From: CAYOZN01 sp964408455
GTDB lineage: Bacteria > Planctomycetota > Phycisphaerae > UBA1845 > UTPLA1
DNA: 64,000 bases
Assembly (NCBI GenBank): GCA_964408455.1
Contig: CAYOZN010000001.1
Location: 248,001 to 312,000, forward strand
Direction of reading: 5' to 3'
A model generated the notes under the pieces. It was not told the DNA's origin. It saw only the letters and a program-made list of their open reading frames with translations, and made no database searches. Positions 33,767-43,746 of this stretch are shown piece by piece; position 1 is the stretch's first letter; each line of letters starts with the position of its first letter. Position numbers and translations under genes: made by a program.

Positions 33767-34117
33767 TCACGTGCTCCGGCGTGCCCGCGGCAGGGCATCG
33801 CGTGCGAGTCCGGTCCGGCGCGCGAAATGCGCGCATGAATACGTCTGACAATGAGTTATCGGAAGGGCATGGAAACTGCCTTGATGTGAATGGCGGGGCG
33901 GGTCCTATCCAAGCCGGCTCTGCGCCGACCCGGCACCTTGTCGTCAGTGCGGCGGCATTTTTTGCCGCATTCGCGCCCTTCGGCGCGGGATCAATCCAGA
34001 AAGCGAATCTGGAGTAGTCGGACGCAATGCCCGATGAGGGCAGCGGCGGTTCCGGCGTTCCGGACCTTCCGAAGCGCGGCGACCAGGAAGGTCGCCTGCC
34101 TCCCGGGGGCAAGACCC
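33767..34117. other. Divergent control region of the polysaccharide locus
   Basis: 350 gene-free bases between the divergent ATPase and export-lipoprotein genes. Two hairpins stand about 130-170 bases before the export gene: TGCGGC/GCCGCA around a T-run (about 33949-33970) and CGCGCC-CTTC-GGCGCG (about 33975-33990). They could form a 5' leader structure; no known riboswitch was recognised. Confidence 0.4.
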
Positions 34118-34915
34118 ATGTCACGGACGATGATTCATTCGCTTCTGTTCACTCAACGCTTGATCGCTCGTGCGCGGCGCCGGGTCATGCTCGTCATGGC
34201 GTTTGCTGGTTCTGCTGCGAGCGCACTGGCCGGCTGCGGCCCAAATCAGCGCGACATCAACGCCTTCATGCATTCGTGGGAGGCCTCGGTCTCCGGCACC
34301 GAATACGAAGTACACCCGCCGGATTCCATCGAAATCACCTCGGCCAATGTTCCGGAGATAGACGGCGAAACCGTGGCCATCAATCCCGACGGCAAGGTTT
34401 CTCTACGCCTGGCGGGGGAGGTCAAGGTCGCCGGCATGACACCGACCGTCATCGCCCGCAAGCTCGAAGCCATCCTGGCGAAGTACTATGTGAATCCGGT
34501 CGTTTCCGTTCGCGTCGCCGAACGCCGCAGCAAACGCATCTACGTCTTCGGCCAGGTCAGCAACGTCGGAGCGCATCCATACACCGGCCGCGATACGGTC
34601 CTTTCGACGCTGGCGCAGGCCAAGCCCACCTTCATCGCCTGGGAGCGCAATGTAAAGGTCATTCGCCCCAGCCACGAAGATAAGAAGCGCCACGTCGTGA
34701 CGGTGGATACCAACAAGATCACCGAACAGGGCAATCTCGAGCTGAACTTTCTGCTTGAGGAGGGCGACATCGTGTACGTGCCCCCGACGCCTCTGGGCTG
34801 GATCGGTCTGAAGGTGCAGGAATTGCTGAACCCGATCCTGCCCGCCCAGCAGGCGGTGACGGCGCCGGCCCTGACCAGCAATACCATTCAGAACAACTAC
34901 AGCTCTGCGGATTGA
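34118..34915 (+). CDS. Wza-type polysaccharide export lipoprotein
   Basis: 265 aa from ATG 34118, preceded by GGGGG. The signal peptide ends in a lipobox (ASALAGCGPN). The Poly_export/SLBB layout follows: VHPPDSIEITSANVPEIDGE, then GKVSLRLAGEVKVAGMTPTV and the SLBB-like IYVFGQVSNVGAHPYTGRDT. Wza-family lipoproteins form the outer-membrane channel for capsule or exopolysaccharide. The next two genes (Wzz-like, BY-kinase-like) complete the classic Wza-Wzc type machine, split into separate genes. Confidence 0.85.
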   Translation: MSRTMIHSLLFTQRLIARARRRVMLVMAFAGSAASALAGCGPNQRDINAFMHSWEASVSGTEYEVHPPDSIEITSANVPEIDGETVAINPDGKVSLRLAGEVKVAGMTPTVIARKLEAILAKYYVNPVVSVRVAERRSKRIYVFGQVSNVGAHPYTGRDTVLSTLAQAKPTFIAWERNVKVIRPSHEDKKRHVVTVDTNKITEQGNLELNFLLEEGDIVYVPPTPLGWIGLKVQELLNPILPAQQAVTAPALTSNTIQNNYSSAD

Positions 34916-34947
34916 CAGTCTGCCAGCGGAGTGCCACGGACGGCGCC

Positions 34948-36651
34948 ATGACGCACCACCATCTTCACATTGACGAATTCTCGGTCACCGATATCCGTCA
35001 CATGCTGCACGAGGCGTGGCGGGTGGTCTCGGCGCGCCGCTGGTATTTCGTGTTCCCGTGCTGCATTTTCGCGACGGTTTCATTCGCCGTCTCCTTGCGG
35101 CTGCCGCGGCAGTTCACGTCCACCACCGTCATCAAGCGCGAGTCCGATCCCGTCTTTGCGAACCTCGCCGGCAAGAGCTGGATGCAGCCCTACGAGGATA
35201 TTCGCAACCGCACGAATCAGCGGATTACCGACGAATCGTTCATCGAGTCGGTGTTGCAGGACCTGGATCTCCCGGCGGGCCTGGAGAAATTCGCGGATGG
35301 CACACTGACGCCGGCCGCCGCCCGTTCGCGCAAGTCGCTGGCATCGTCCATCGCTGCCGGGCTGGTGGTGCGCAACGTTGAATCCTCTCAGTCGCGAGAC
35401 ATTATCGCCATCGACCTCCTGTCCGCTCAACCGGACGGCATGGTGGATGTGCTGGCCGCCGTTCGCGATCGCTACATCGAACGTGCCCGGGCCGACACCA
35501 TCGGCATCCTTCGGAACGTGGAGGCCTTTCTCCTGTCCGAAACGGATCGCTGCCGCAGTGAGATGGTCAAAGCTCAGCGGCGTCTGGTCGAGTACGAGCT
35601 GCACTATCCGGGTATCCGGCCCGACGGCGCCGATCCCGCGCATGCCGAACAGGCGGCCTTGATCGTCGAGAAGGTCGAACTCGGCCGGCGACGCGATGAT
35701 CTCACCATGAACAAAGTCCGGCACAATACGATCCTCGCGGCCCACGGCGAGGGCCACGGCTGCGACGCGCCCACCACCCGACAGGAACCAAACCCTCGCT
35801 ATGCGGAACTGGTGGCCGAAATCGATCGCCTCGCCGCGACCATGGTCGAAATGCGAAATGTCAAGGCCATGACCGAGGCCCATCCCGAAGTGGTCCGGCA
35901 TCGCGAGCTGATTGCCGTCCGTCGCGAGGAGCTGGCAAAGCTGTCCCCGACCGTTTCCGTTCCCGCCAACGATCCCTCGCGTTCGGCCGATGCCTATGCC
36001 GCCGTCGAACGCGCGCGGCAGGAATTGAGCAACACCGAGGCGCAACTGGCCTCGATTGACGGCCGGCTTGCCGACGTCGCCACGCGGCTGGCATCCCTGG
36101 AGCGACAGCGGGCACTGGCCGTCGAACACCGGCAGGAATATGTAAAGCAGGCAGCGGAGTCCGAGCGGCTCGCGGCCGAGCTGGGCTCCTGGCAGGAGGC
36201 GATCGCCCCGATTCAGAATGCTCTATATCTCGAAAACAAGAACCGCAGCATTCATTTCGCGACGGTGAAGGAGGCGGTCTGCTCCGCAAAGCCGACGAGC
36301 CCGCAGGGCATGCTGGTCATGATGATCTGCATCGGCGCCGGACTTGCGGCCGGAGCCCTGTCGGTCATCCTGGTTGAACTGTTCGATCGATCCTACAGGA
36401 CGGTCAAGCAGTTGACGACGTCCATCGGCATTCCGATCATCGAGAGCATCGATGAGATCGTCACGGCGGCCTCGCAAAAGCGCCGCATATTTCGCAACCT
36501 GCTGTTCCTGCCGGGGCTCGCCGTGCTGCTGATGGCGGCGGCGATCTTCTCGGGAACCGTGGCCTATGTGAGTCTCGAGCGGCCGGGCGCCTTCGAGTCC
36601 ATCAAGTCCTCGTCGGATCGATTGTATTCGCGCATGCTCGGCAACGGCTGA
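34948..36651 (+). CDS. Wzz-type chain-length/co-polymerase protein
   Basis: 567 aa from ATG 34948. A membrane helix near residues 33-52 (YFVFPCCIFATVSFAVSLRL) and a second near the C-terminus (LLFLPGLAVLLMAAAIFSGT) enclose a large periplasmic coiled region (AEQAALIVEKVELGRRRDDL, ARQELSNTEAQLASIDGRLA). There is an additional helix around MLVMMICIGAGLAAGALSVI. This is the Wzz/GumC organisation. It controls chain length and, with the following cytoplasmic ATPase, drives export. The kinase domain is not fused here. Confidence 0.85.
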   Translation: MTHHHLHIDEFSVTDIRHMLHEAWRVVSARRWYFVFPCCIFATVSFAVSLRLPRQFTSTTVIKRESDPVFANLAGKSWMQPYEDIRNRTNQRITDESFIESVLQDLDLPAGLEKFADGTLTPAAARSRKSLASSIAAGLVVRNVESSQSRDIIAIDLLSAQPDGMVDVLAAVRDRYIERARADTIGILRNVEAFLLSETDRCRSEMVKAQRRLVEYELHYPGIRPDGADPAHAEQAALIVEKVELGRRRDDLTMNKVRHNTILAAHGEGHGCDAPTTRQEPNPRYAELVAEIDRLAATMVEMRNVKAMTEAHPEVVRHRELIAVRREELAKLSPTVSVPANDPSRSADAYAAVERARQELSNTEAQLASIDGRLADVATRLASLERQRALAVEHRQEYVKQAAESERLAAELGSWQEAIAPIQNALYLENKNRSIHFATVKEAVCSAKPTSPQGMLVMMICIGAGLAAGALSVILVELFDRSYRTVKQLTTSIGIPIIESIDEIVTAASQKRRIFRNLLFLPGLAVLLMAAAIFSGTVAYVSLERPGAFESIKSSSDRLYSRMLGNG

Positions 36652-36675
36652 TGCATCGACGCACGGATGTAGCCA

Positions 36676-37545
36676 ATGGGACGGATTGCGGACGCACTGA
36701 AGAAAGCCGAACACGAACGCCGGATGCGCATGCGCACCGAACGCTCCGTGGATGTGGCGGACGCTGAAGAACGCGTCGGCCGGACTGCGCTGAACGACTG
36801 GCCTTCAGATCGTCTCGGCCTTGCCGCCAGGGGTCGCGAAGTGCCGATCGCGCCGCCGCCTCCGTGGGATGTTCACCCCACGATCGTCGCCGTCTGCGAT
36901 CGCGAGTCGCCCATTGCAGAACAGTATCGCAGCGCCCGAACCTGGATTCTGCGCCGGCAGAACATCGGGCGGCAGTTGTGTATTGCCATTACCAGCAGCA
37001 TTCCGCGGGAAGGCAAGAGCGTCACCACGGCGAACCTCGGCGTGGTCTTTTCCGAAATCCGACATTTGAAGGTGCTGGCCGTCGATTGCGACTTTCGACA
37101 GGGTTCCCTGGCGCGCCTGTTCAGAATGCCGAATACGCCCGGACTATCCGACGTCCTTGCCGGTCGCGCAGAACTTGCCGATGCCGTCGCGCCGACTCCC
37201 CTTGCCAACTTCAACGTGCTGCCGGCGGGAGCTTGCCTCGATCTGACGCCGGCGGAACTGCTCAACTCGTCGCGCGCGGCCCGCATCTTCGACGAAATCC
37301 GCGACAGGTACCAGGTCGTGCTGGTCGATACACCACCAGTACAGCCGTTGTCGGATGTCGGCGCTATCGGTGCCTTCTGCACCGGCATCGTCATGGTCGT
37401 CAGAATGAACAGGACGCCGGCCCACGACGTGAGGCAGTCCGTTCACTGGCTTCAGTCGAACAACCTCAATGTGCTGGGTTGCATCGCCGCCGACTGCAGC
37501 GCCAAGGGAGTTCGATACGAGTACGAAGACGACAACGAAGATTAG
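36676..37545 (+). CDS. BY-kinase-like CpsD/CapB ATPase
   Basis: 289 aa. Deviant Walker A ITSSIPREGKSVTTANLG (residues 105-122), Walker A' VLAVDCDFRQG (about 133-143) and Walker B QVVLVDTPPV identify the MinD-like bacterial tyrosine-kinase fold. The usual Tyr-rich tail is reduced to VRYEYEDDNED, so autophosphorylation capacity is limited or absent. It follows the Wzz-like gene by 24 bases and presumably contacts its cytoplasmic end. The FemAB-type gene starts inside its 3' end. Confidence 0.85.
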   Translation: MGRIADALKKAEHERRMRMRTERSVDVADAEERVGRTALNDWPSDRLGLAARGREVPIAPPPPWDVHPTIVAVCDRESPIAEQYRSARTWILRRQNIGRQLCIAITSSIPREGKSVTTANLGVVFSEIRHLKVLAVDCDFRQGSLARLFRMPNTPGLSDVLAGRAELADAVAPTPLANFNVLPAGACLDLTPAELLNSSRAARIFDEIRDRYQVVLVDTPPVQPLSDVGAIGAFCTGIVMVVRMNRTPAHDVRQSVHWLQSNNLNVLGCIAADCSAKGVRYEYEDDNED

Positions 37546-38641
37546 GCAGCCCGCCGCGACCGACCACTGGCGCACGCGGCTCGCGATTCGCGGTCTTCCC
37601 GAAACCATCATCGTTCGTCCATTCGAGGCCGGTGACGCGCCGGACTGGGGCGACTATGTCCGGGGGCATCGGCAGGGCACATTTTTTCACACGCAGGAAT
37701 GGAAGCATGCCGTCGAGCGGGCTTTCGGGCATCGGTGCCGCTACCTGGTCGCACGACGCGGTAAGAGCATTGTCGGCATTCTGCCGCTTTTCGAAGTGCG
37801 CAGCCTCTTCGCCGGCTGCATGCTTGTCAGCGTGCCCTACGCAACGTATGGGGGAATTCTCGCGGACGACGAAGCTGCGACGGCGTCCCTCTATCGACAA
37901 GCCATCGAAGTCGCTCGTTCGATCGATGCCCGCTCAATCGAATTCCGCTCCTTCAGTGCCGCCATTCAGTCGCTGGGAGTGAAGTCGTCGCACGCGACTT
38001 TTGTGCGGAGACTTCCTGAATCCACCGACGAACTCGCCCGGTTTCTGCCCAGAAAGGCGCGAGCCGCCGCCCGCCAGGCGCGGGAGCGGCATGGCTTGAC
38101 CATTCTCGAAGGCGATGAACACCTGCCGGCGGTGTGGGAACTGTACGCGCGATCCATGCGACGGCTCGCCTCGCCAAATTATCCTTTTCGCTTTTTCAAA
38201 TCGCTGATCGAGGCCTCGTCGGAAAACCACGTCGTTCACCTTGTCAGGCATCAGCGAAGGCCGGTCGCGGGACTGATGACGTTTCTGTTTCGCGATCGTG
38301 TCATGCCATACTTCATCGGCGTCGACGAACGCGTTGAACTTTACGGATTGAGCCACTATCTCTACGAAGAAAACATGAAATGGGCCGTGGAACGCGGATA
38401 CCAGACATACGACTTTGGACGGTCGCGCCTCGACAACACGGGCGCCTGCAATTTCAAAAGGTTTTGCGGGTTTGAACCGATTTTGCTGGAATACCAGACG
38501 CACATCGCCCAGGGATGCGAGGCGCCGGATCTCTCGCCATCCTCGCCCCGCTGGTCCGCGGCGCGCCGTGTCTGGAAGAACCTGCCCCTGTCGCTCACGC
38601 GTCCACTGGGGGGCTGGCTTGCACGTTCGATACCGGGATGA
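37469..38641 (+). CDS. FemAB/GNAT-type acyl- or peptidyl-transferase of the polysaccharide locus
   Basis: 390 aa from ATG 37469, overlapping the BY-kinase-like gene by 77 bases; no nearer conventional start exists. The two GNAT halves typical of FemAB proteins are visible: GTFFHTQEWKHAVERAFGH early and later RRPVAGLMTFLFRDRVMPYF, then GYQTYDFGRSRLDNTGACNF and KRFCGFEPILLEYQ. This matches the FemAB-related proteins that accompany XrtA/PEP-CTERM polysaccharide loci. The acceptor (sugar, lipid or peptide) is unknown. Confidence 0.8.
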   Translation: MCWVASPPTAAPREFDTSTKTTTKIRQPAATDHWRTRLAIRGLPETIIVRPFEAGDAPDWGDYVRGHRQGTFFHTQEWKHAVERAFGHRCRYLVARRGKSIVGILPLFEVRSLFAGCMLVSVPYATYGGILADDEAATASLYRQAIEVARSIDARSIEFRSFSAAIQSLGVKSSHATFVRRLPESTDELARFLPRKARAAARQARERHGLTILEGDEHLPAVWELYARSMRRLASPNYPFRFFKSLIEASSENHVVHLVRHQRRPVAGLMTFLFRDRVMPYFIGVDERVELYGLSHYLYEENMKWAVERGYQTYDFGRSRLDNTGACNFKRFCGFEPILLEYQTHIAQGCEAPDLSPSSPRWSAARRVWKNLPLSLTRPLGGWLARSIPG

Positions 38642-38656
38642 ATCGAGAGGGGGAAG

Positions 38657-39955
38657 ATGACGCCTCGCCGCAATATTCTTTACGTCACCACCAGGCTTCC
38701 TTATCCGCCCGACAAGGGCGACAAAATCAGGACGTTTCATCATCTGGACCGCCTGGCGCTCTCCCACAATGTGTACTGCGCCTGTTTCGTCGACGATCCG
38801 GCCGATGCGTCGCGTGCCGATGAACTGCGCCGCTGGTGCAGGGACGTCTTTGTGGTGCCATGGTCGCGTCGCACCGGGGTCGCTCGCGCGGCGCTCGGCG
38901 CATTTCGCGGCAAGTGCCTGACCGAATCCGCATACAGCGATCGCGTGATGCACGACAAAATAGCCGCCTGGGGTCGGCGAATTCGCTTTGACGTGGCCGT
39001 CGCCTTCTCGTCCGCCACCGCAGGGTGTGTTTTGAAGGCGCGGGCCGATCGCCGGGTGCTCGACCTGTGCGATGTGGACAGCGCCAAATGGGGCGACTAC
39101 GCGCGTCAGTCGCAGTCGCCGGCACGCTATCTATATGCTCGCGAGGCCCGGCTGCTTCGCAGATATGAAAGTGCGTGCCTGAGGGCCTTCGACGCCGTCA
39201 TGGTCATCTCCAACCGAGAGCGTGAGTTACTCGACGCCGCTGATGCAGCGGATTCCCGGTTGACTGTTGTTCCCAACGGCGTTCGCCTCTACGACGGCGC
39301 ATGTGAAGACGTGACACGATGCGGACCGACGATCGGATTCGTCGGCGCGATGGACTATCGGCCCAATGTCGATGCCGTTCGGTGGTTTGCCCGGACCGCC
39401 TGGCCCGCCATACGAGCGTCTTTGCCGGATGCCCGGCTGATGATCATCGGCCGCAATCCATCGCGCGCCGTCAAGGCGCTTGCGCGCGATCGCGCCATCA
39501 GCGTGACCGGCGAGGTGCGCGATCCCTCCCGCTACATCTCGCGCTGCCGCGTGATGATTGCGCCGTTGCGCATCGTCCGCGGCATGCCCAACAAGGTCCT
39601 GGAGTACATGGCCGCGCGCCGGCCCGTGATCGCCACGCCGGACGTCGCAGCGGCAATCGGCGCCGAGCCTGACCGCCACCTGGTGATTGCCGAGCAGCCC
39701 GAATGCTTTGGCCGGCACGCGATCGAATTGTGCCGCTCCGATGCGTACACCAGACGCATCGCCGCCGCCGGTCACGACTTTGTCGCAACGCACTTCAACT
39801 GGGCCGCCGCCCTGGACGCGTTCGAGCGCGTTGTCATGGGAGAGTCCTCCCGCCGGGCAGCGCGACTCTGGACACCCGCACCGTCGGGTATCGCGACGGG
39901 CACTTCCGCTGATAAATCAACTGAGTCTTCGTCGCTGCTGGTCAACGCGACCTGA
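38657..39955 (+). CDS. Glycosyltransferase of the XrtA-associated (TIGR03087-like) type
   Basis: 432 aa. It opens with NILYVTTRLPYPPDKGDKIR and contains FSSATAGCVLKARADRRVLD and VLDLCDVDSAKWGDYARQS, the distinctive segments of the sugar transferase found beside exosortase/EPS loci. The donor-binding half has GFVGAMDYRPNVDAVRWFAR and MPNKVLEYMAARRPVIATPD. It is a GT-B fold enzyme of family GT4 type acting on a lipid-linked sugar. The tail after residue 400 is variable. Confidence 0.85.
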   Translation: MTPRRNILYVTTRLPYPPDKGDKIRTFHHLDRLALSHNVYCACFVDDPADASRADELRRWCRDVFVVPWSRRTGVARAALGAFRGKCLTESAYSDRVMHDKIAAWGRRIRFDVAVAFSSATAGCVLKARADRRVLDLCDVDSAKWGDYARQSQSPARYLYAREARLLRRYESACLRAFDAVMVISNRERELLDAADAADSRLTVVPNGVRLYDGACEDVTRCGPTIGFVGAMDYRPNVDAVRWFARTAWPAIRASLPDARLMIIGRNPSRAVKALARDRAISVTGEVRDPSRYISRCRVMIAPLRIVRGMPNKVLEYMAARRPVIATPDVAAAIGAEPDRHLVIAEQPECFGRHAIELCRSDAYTRRIAAAGHDFVATHFNWAAALDAFERVVMGESSRRAARLWTPAPSGIATGTSADKSTESSSLLVNAT

Positions 39956-40180
39956 CGTCCGAGAACGCGCGGCGCTGCGCCTCGCGGGACGGGTGCGGCA
40001 ACTACTGCGCGGCACATCCACTCGAAACGCGGCCGCGCGCACTCATCTGAAGTTTGCAGTCGCCTCGCCGCTTCAGTTTGCCGGCATCCTACTCGATACA
40101 TCTTATGAGACGGACGCGACTTGCGGCGAACGGCGCAACCTTGTCGACTTCGCAATGCGCCAATCGCGCTTTATCACCTG

Positions 40181-41719
40181 ATGTATACCACGCTCGAACA
40201 GCTTGAAGAGCCCGCAGCAAATCTCCGCAGGCAGTCCGCGCGTGCTGCGGCATTACCGGCGGGCAGCGACGTTCGTGCGCACAACTCGGCGGCATCCACA
40301 ATCACCGCGCGTGCAGGCCATCCGGTCTGGAACGAGGCGGCGCCCAAGACGCTGCTGATGATCGCCAGCCGCTTTCCGCCAGTCGCATCGGTCGGCGCCA
40401 TTCGACTGCGGAAGTTTGCCCGCTATCTTGGCAACTTCGGCTGGAAGCCGGTCATCATCACCGGCGCTGCGCGCAGCCGGCGCCCTGGCACTCACGATGC
40501 TCGCCGCGCCCAGGACGAGGACAGCCTGCATGACCTCCCGTTGAATCTTCCCGTTTATCGCCTGTCCCCAGTGCCGGACGATTGGCCCGGCTTTCTGGCG
40601 AGGCAGGCGGGCGATCGTCTCGGCAGCTTCGCGGCCCGCTTCGGGCTGGACGCAGTTGCCATGCGCAGCGCGCTCAGGTGGAGGCTCAGCGGCCTGCACG
40701 ATCGGCTGGCATTTCCCGATCGCGGCATTTTCCGGCTTCCGGAGACACTTCGCCTGGCCGTGCGGCTGCATCGCCGCTACCGGTTTGATGCCATCATGAC
40801 CAGTGGCATGCCGTTCAGCGATCATCTGATCGGCCTGGCCGTCCGGCGCGTGATTCGCAGGCCGTGGCTCGCCGATTTCCGCGATCCGTGGTACGAGTAC
40901 ATACACTGGCGACAGTGGCAGAGCGGCGGCACTCGCCGACTGACGCGCTGGGCCGAGGCCGCCGTGATTCGTTCCGCTGCCTGCGTCGTCAGCGTCAACG
41001 ACCACATGACGCGCAGGTTCCGCGAGCGATATGCCGGCGCCCGGCGAACGCTCTTCGCGACCGTTCGCAACGGTTTCGATCCGGCGGACGCTTGCGGCGT
41101 CCTTTGCGGCGACGCGCCTGCGCGGAACTTTACGCTCCTTTACGCCGGCTCGCTTTACGACACCCGTACGCCCGATCACGTCCTCGCCGCCTTTCGCCGG
41201 TTCCTGGAGAGCGTTCCCGGCAGCCGGGCCCATGCCCGTTTCGATTTCGTCGGGCGGCCCGGTCCGCACGTGGCGAAGCTGGCAGCCGCCGACGCCGGAG
41301 GCTGCGTGCGCTATCTTGGCATGAAGTCGCATGCCCAGACCTGTCGCGCCATGGCCGAGGCCGATCTGAATGTCATCCTCCTGCCCGACATGCCGGGCAG
41401 CGCCGGCGATACCACGACCAAGCTGTACGAATGCCTTGGCAGCCGGCGGCCCATTCTCGCCGCGGTGCCGCCGGATGGCGCGGCCGCGGGGGAACTTTGC
41501 GGCTTCGAGGGCGTGTCGCAGTGCCGCCCGGATGACATCGACGCGATGGCCGGGGCCATGACATTCTGGTATCGCCGCTGGCTGGCGGGGGAGCCGCCCC
41601 CGGTGCGCTGCGCCAGGCGGCTCGGCCGCTTTACGCGCCACCGGCAGACGGGCGAACTTGCGTCGCTGCTCGAACGAATCACCGCTCGCCGCAACATCCT
41701 GGAGGGCGAATTGGCATGA
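40181..41719 (+). CDS. GT-B glycosyltransferase
   Basis: 512 aa from ATG 40181. An extra N-terminal region of about 55 residues precedes the core, which opens KTLLMIASRFPPVASVGAIR. The C-terminal donor domain includes LLYAGSLYDTRTPDHVLAAF and the ADLNVILLPDMPGSAGDTTT-KLYECLG segment. The substrate sugar cannot be read. Its stop overlaps the deacetylase start by four bases (ATGA), showing operon coupling. Confidence 0.8.
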   Translation: MYTTLEQLEEPAANLRRQSARAAALPAGSDVRAHNSAASTITARAGHPVWNEAAPKTLLMIASRFPPVASVGAIRLRKFARYLGNFGWKPVIITGAARSRRPGTHDARRAQDEDSLHDLPLNLPVYRLSPVPDDWPGFLARQAGDRLGSFAARFGLDAVAMRSALRWRLSGLHDRLAFPDRGIFRLPETLRLAVRLHRRYRFDAIMTSGMPFSDHLIGLAVRRVIRRPWLADFRDPWYEYIHWRQWQSGGTRRLTRWAEAAVIRSAACVVSVNDHMTRRFRERYAGARRTLFATVRNGFDPADACGVLCGDAPARNFTLLYAGSLYDTRTPDHVLAAFRRFLESVPGSRAHARFDFVGRPGPHVAKLAAADAGGCVRYLGMKSHAQTCRAMAEADLNVILLPDMPGSAGDTTTKLYECLGSRRPILAAVPPDGAAAGELCGFEGVSQCRPDDIDAMAGAMTFWYRRWLAGEPPPVRCARRLGRFTRHRQTGELASLLERITARRNILEGELA

Positions 41720-42729
41720 ATCCTGTTCTGACAGAGTCAGGCTTTCAGCACTGGACGGGAAGGCTCGTGCGCACGCTGCGCCGCCGGCATTACGACCACT
41801 GCATCACAATCCTGGGCTGGCACAGCATCTCCCGCGCGCGAAGCCCCTTCACCGAAGGGCTCGGGCTGCGGCATTCGCCCGATTCCTTCGAGGCTGAAGT
41901 ATCCTATCTCGCCGAGAACTACAACGTGTTCAGCCTTTCGGCCGTGATCGACGCCCTCGAGCGGGGCGAAGAACTCCGCCGCGCCGTGGTGCTGACGTTC
42001 GACGACGGGTATGGCGATGCCATACGCCAGGCACTGCCGGTGCTCTACCGCCGGCGGCTGCCGATGACCATCTTCCCCGTCACGTCCGTCATCGGAAATA
42101 CGGACCTGCTCTGGCAGCACAAGCTGGACTGGCTCGTCGCCAACGGTCACGAGCAGCGCATCTGGGATGTGCTCCTCGCCGAGGGATGGGACGTCGCCGG
42201 CCGGCAATCGCGCGTCGGAGATTTTCTCCGCCGCAACTACCTTCCCGAGCTGCCCGGCGTGCTCGAGGAGGCCCTGCGCTCGGTGGGTCAATCCTCCGCG
42301 GAGCTGGCGCGAAAGCACCGGTTGTACCTGGAGCCCGAGGAAATTGCCGCGGCCGATCCCGAATTCGTGGAATTCGGCAACCACACCGACACTCACCCGG
42401 TCCTGTCGTGCCTCACAATCACGCAGCAGATGGCCGAACTCGCCGCGGCCCAGCGCAAGCTGCTGGAAATCACCGGACGCCCGCCGATCGCGGTCGCATA
42501 CCCATTCGGGCTGAAGTGGCACTACACCCCCGACACCGTGCGCCTGGTGCGCGACACCGGTCACAAGGCCGCCCTCGACATGCGCCGCCGCCTGAACATC
42601 GGCTCGGTCGATCCGTTCGATCTGAGTCGCAAGCCCGTCGCCTGCAAGAACATGACCGAATTCGAGATGATGATGGAAGACTGGCCGGCCAACGCCAGGG
42701 TTCCCGGCAGCAGGGGAGTGATGGCATGA
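41716..42729 (+). CDS. NodB-type polysaccharide deacetylase
   Basis: 337 aa. The catalytic base/metal Asp lie in VVLTFDDGYGDA (Asp96, Asp97), and the metal histidines in GNHTDTHPVLS (His223 and His227). The TFDDG...H(S/T)xxHP signature defines carbohydrate esterase family 4. It presumably removes acetyl groups from the nascent exopolysaccharide. The sequence lacks an obvious signal peptide, so it may act in the cytoplasm on lipid-linked intermediates. Both neighbours overlap it by four bases. Confidence 0.85.
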   Translation: MNPVLTESGFQHWTGRLVRTLRRRHYDHCITILGWHSISRARSPFTEGLGLRHSPDSFEAEVSYLAENYNVFSLSAVIDALERGEELRRAVVLTFDDGYGDAIRQALPVLYRRRLPMTIFPVTSVIGNTDLLWQHKLDWLVANGHEQRIWDVLLAEGWDVAGRQSRVGDFLRRNYLPELPGVLEEALRSVGQSSAELARKHRLYLEPEEIAAADPEFVEFGNHTDTHPVLSCLTITQQMAELAAAQRKLLEITGRPPIAVAYPFGLKWHYTPDTVRLVRDTGHKAALDMRRRLNIGSVDPFDLSRKPVACKNMTEFEMMMEDWPANARVPGSRGVMA

Positions 42730-43700
42730 GGGTCCGGCAACTATTTGTTGCGCCGTATCCCGGCGAATTCGGCTGGGAGCTGATGAACTGGCAGGGCCGC
42801 GTGCGATGGCTGGCGCAGCACGGCGGTTACGATCGCGTCGTCGTCTGCGCTCGGCCCGATCGCCGACCGCTCTACAAGTGCGCGGGCGGAAGCGTCGTCT
42901 TCTGTCCCATGCCGTCGCTCGACTTGCCCGGCGAGGCCTGCGACGATCATCGCATCGATTCCACGGGCGCTCCCATTGCCCGCGATTGCGTCCACTCACT
43001 TCTGCGCGGCCACGTCGAGAGCGTTTGCCCTCAACTCGGTCTGGATGCTGCAAACGCCGATTTTCTATTGCCCGGCAAGCGTTCGCAACTTTGGCCGACC
43101 GACGCCTCGGCCCAGCTTTTCGTCAGTCTGCGCAGACCGGCGGCGCTGACGGCGGATGTCGTCTTAGTGCCACGTTTGCGGCATCTTGCCGGCGAGCGAA
43201 ATCGCGAACAATCCTGGTGGGACGAGCTTGCCGATCGCCTGCGCCGTTCCGGCCTGGTCGTGGAGATGTACGAGCCCCGCCTCGACCGCGCCGTGGATCA
43301 ACTTTCGCGCACGCGGCTGGCGGTGGGGGCCTCGACCGGCGGACTTCATCTCGCCAGCCTTTGCCGCTGCCCGCACTACGTGTGGGGCGCCGGCCCGGAG
43401 GCGCGCTGGACTGCGTGGCAGATCACCAATCGCCAGCGCTACGAAACCGTGTGGAATCCGCTGGCAACGCCCTGCATCTACGACGAATGCGGCTGGCAGC
43501 CATCCATCGACCATGTATACGCGGCGACGCGCCGTGCACTGGAGCGGATCGGCCTGCGTTCGCCGCGCGAGGCAACCCGCCCAGGCTTCAAGGCTCGCTG
43601 GGCCCTGAGGCGACGGTTCGCACGCATTCTGAACGTAAGCGGCGGGGGACAGCGATGGCCCTGGCGCGTGCAGCGACTCGTTCGCGAGCGTCTCGTGTAG
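42726..43700 (+). CDS. Uncharacterised polysaccharide-locus protein, glycosyltransferase-like
   Basis: 324 aa beginning MRVRQLFVAPYPGEFGWELM. The C-terminal part has a Gly/Ser-rich loop (TRLAVGASTGGLHLASLCRC) resembling the donor-site ASTGxxHLA turn of ADP-heptose-type (GT9) glycosyltransferases, where a similar turn binds the nucleotide sugar. The rest is not recognised. Its overlaps on both sides make it an integral locus member. Confidence 0.6.
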   Translation: MRVRQLFVAPYPGEFGWELMNWQGRVRWLAQHGGYDRVVVCARPDRRPLYKCAGGSVVFCPMPSLDLPGEACDDHRIDSTGAPIARDCVHSLLRGHVESVCPQLGLDAANADFLLPGKRSQLWPTDASAQLFVSLRRPAALTADVVLVPRLRHLAGERNREQSWWDELADRLRRSGLVVEMYEPRLDRAVDQLSRTRLAVGASTGGLHLASLCRCPHYVWGAGPEARWTAWQITNRQRYETVWNPLATPCIYDECGWQPSIDHVYAATRRALERIGLRSPREATRPGFKARWALRRRFARILNVSGGGQRWPWRVQRLVRERLV

Positions 43701-43746
43701 CACAGGCAGTGCCTGTAGCATGGCACGGACATGAATTGGGAATGTC

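Noticed and set aside
33930..34000. Possible riboswitch (two hairpins) before the export lipoprotein gene
   Set aside because: Hairpins are present, but no known riboswitch core motif could be matched; described only as leader structure.
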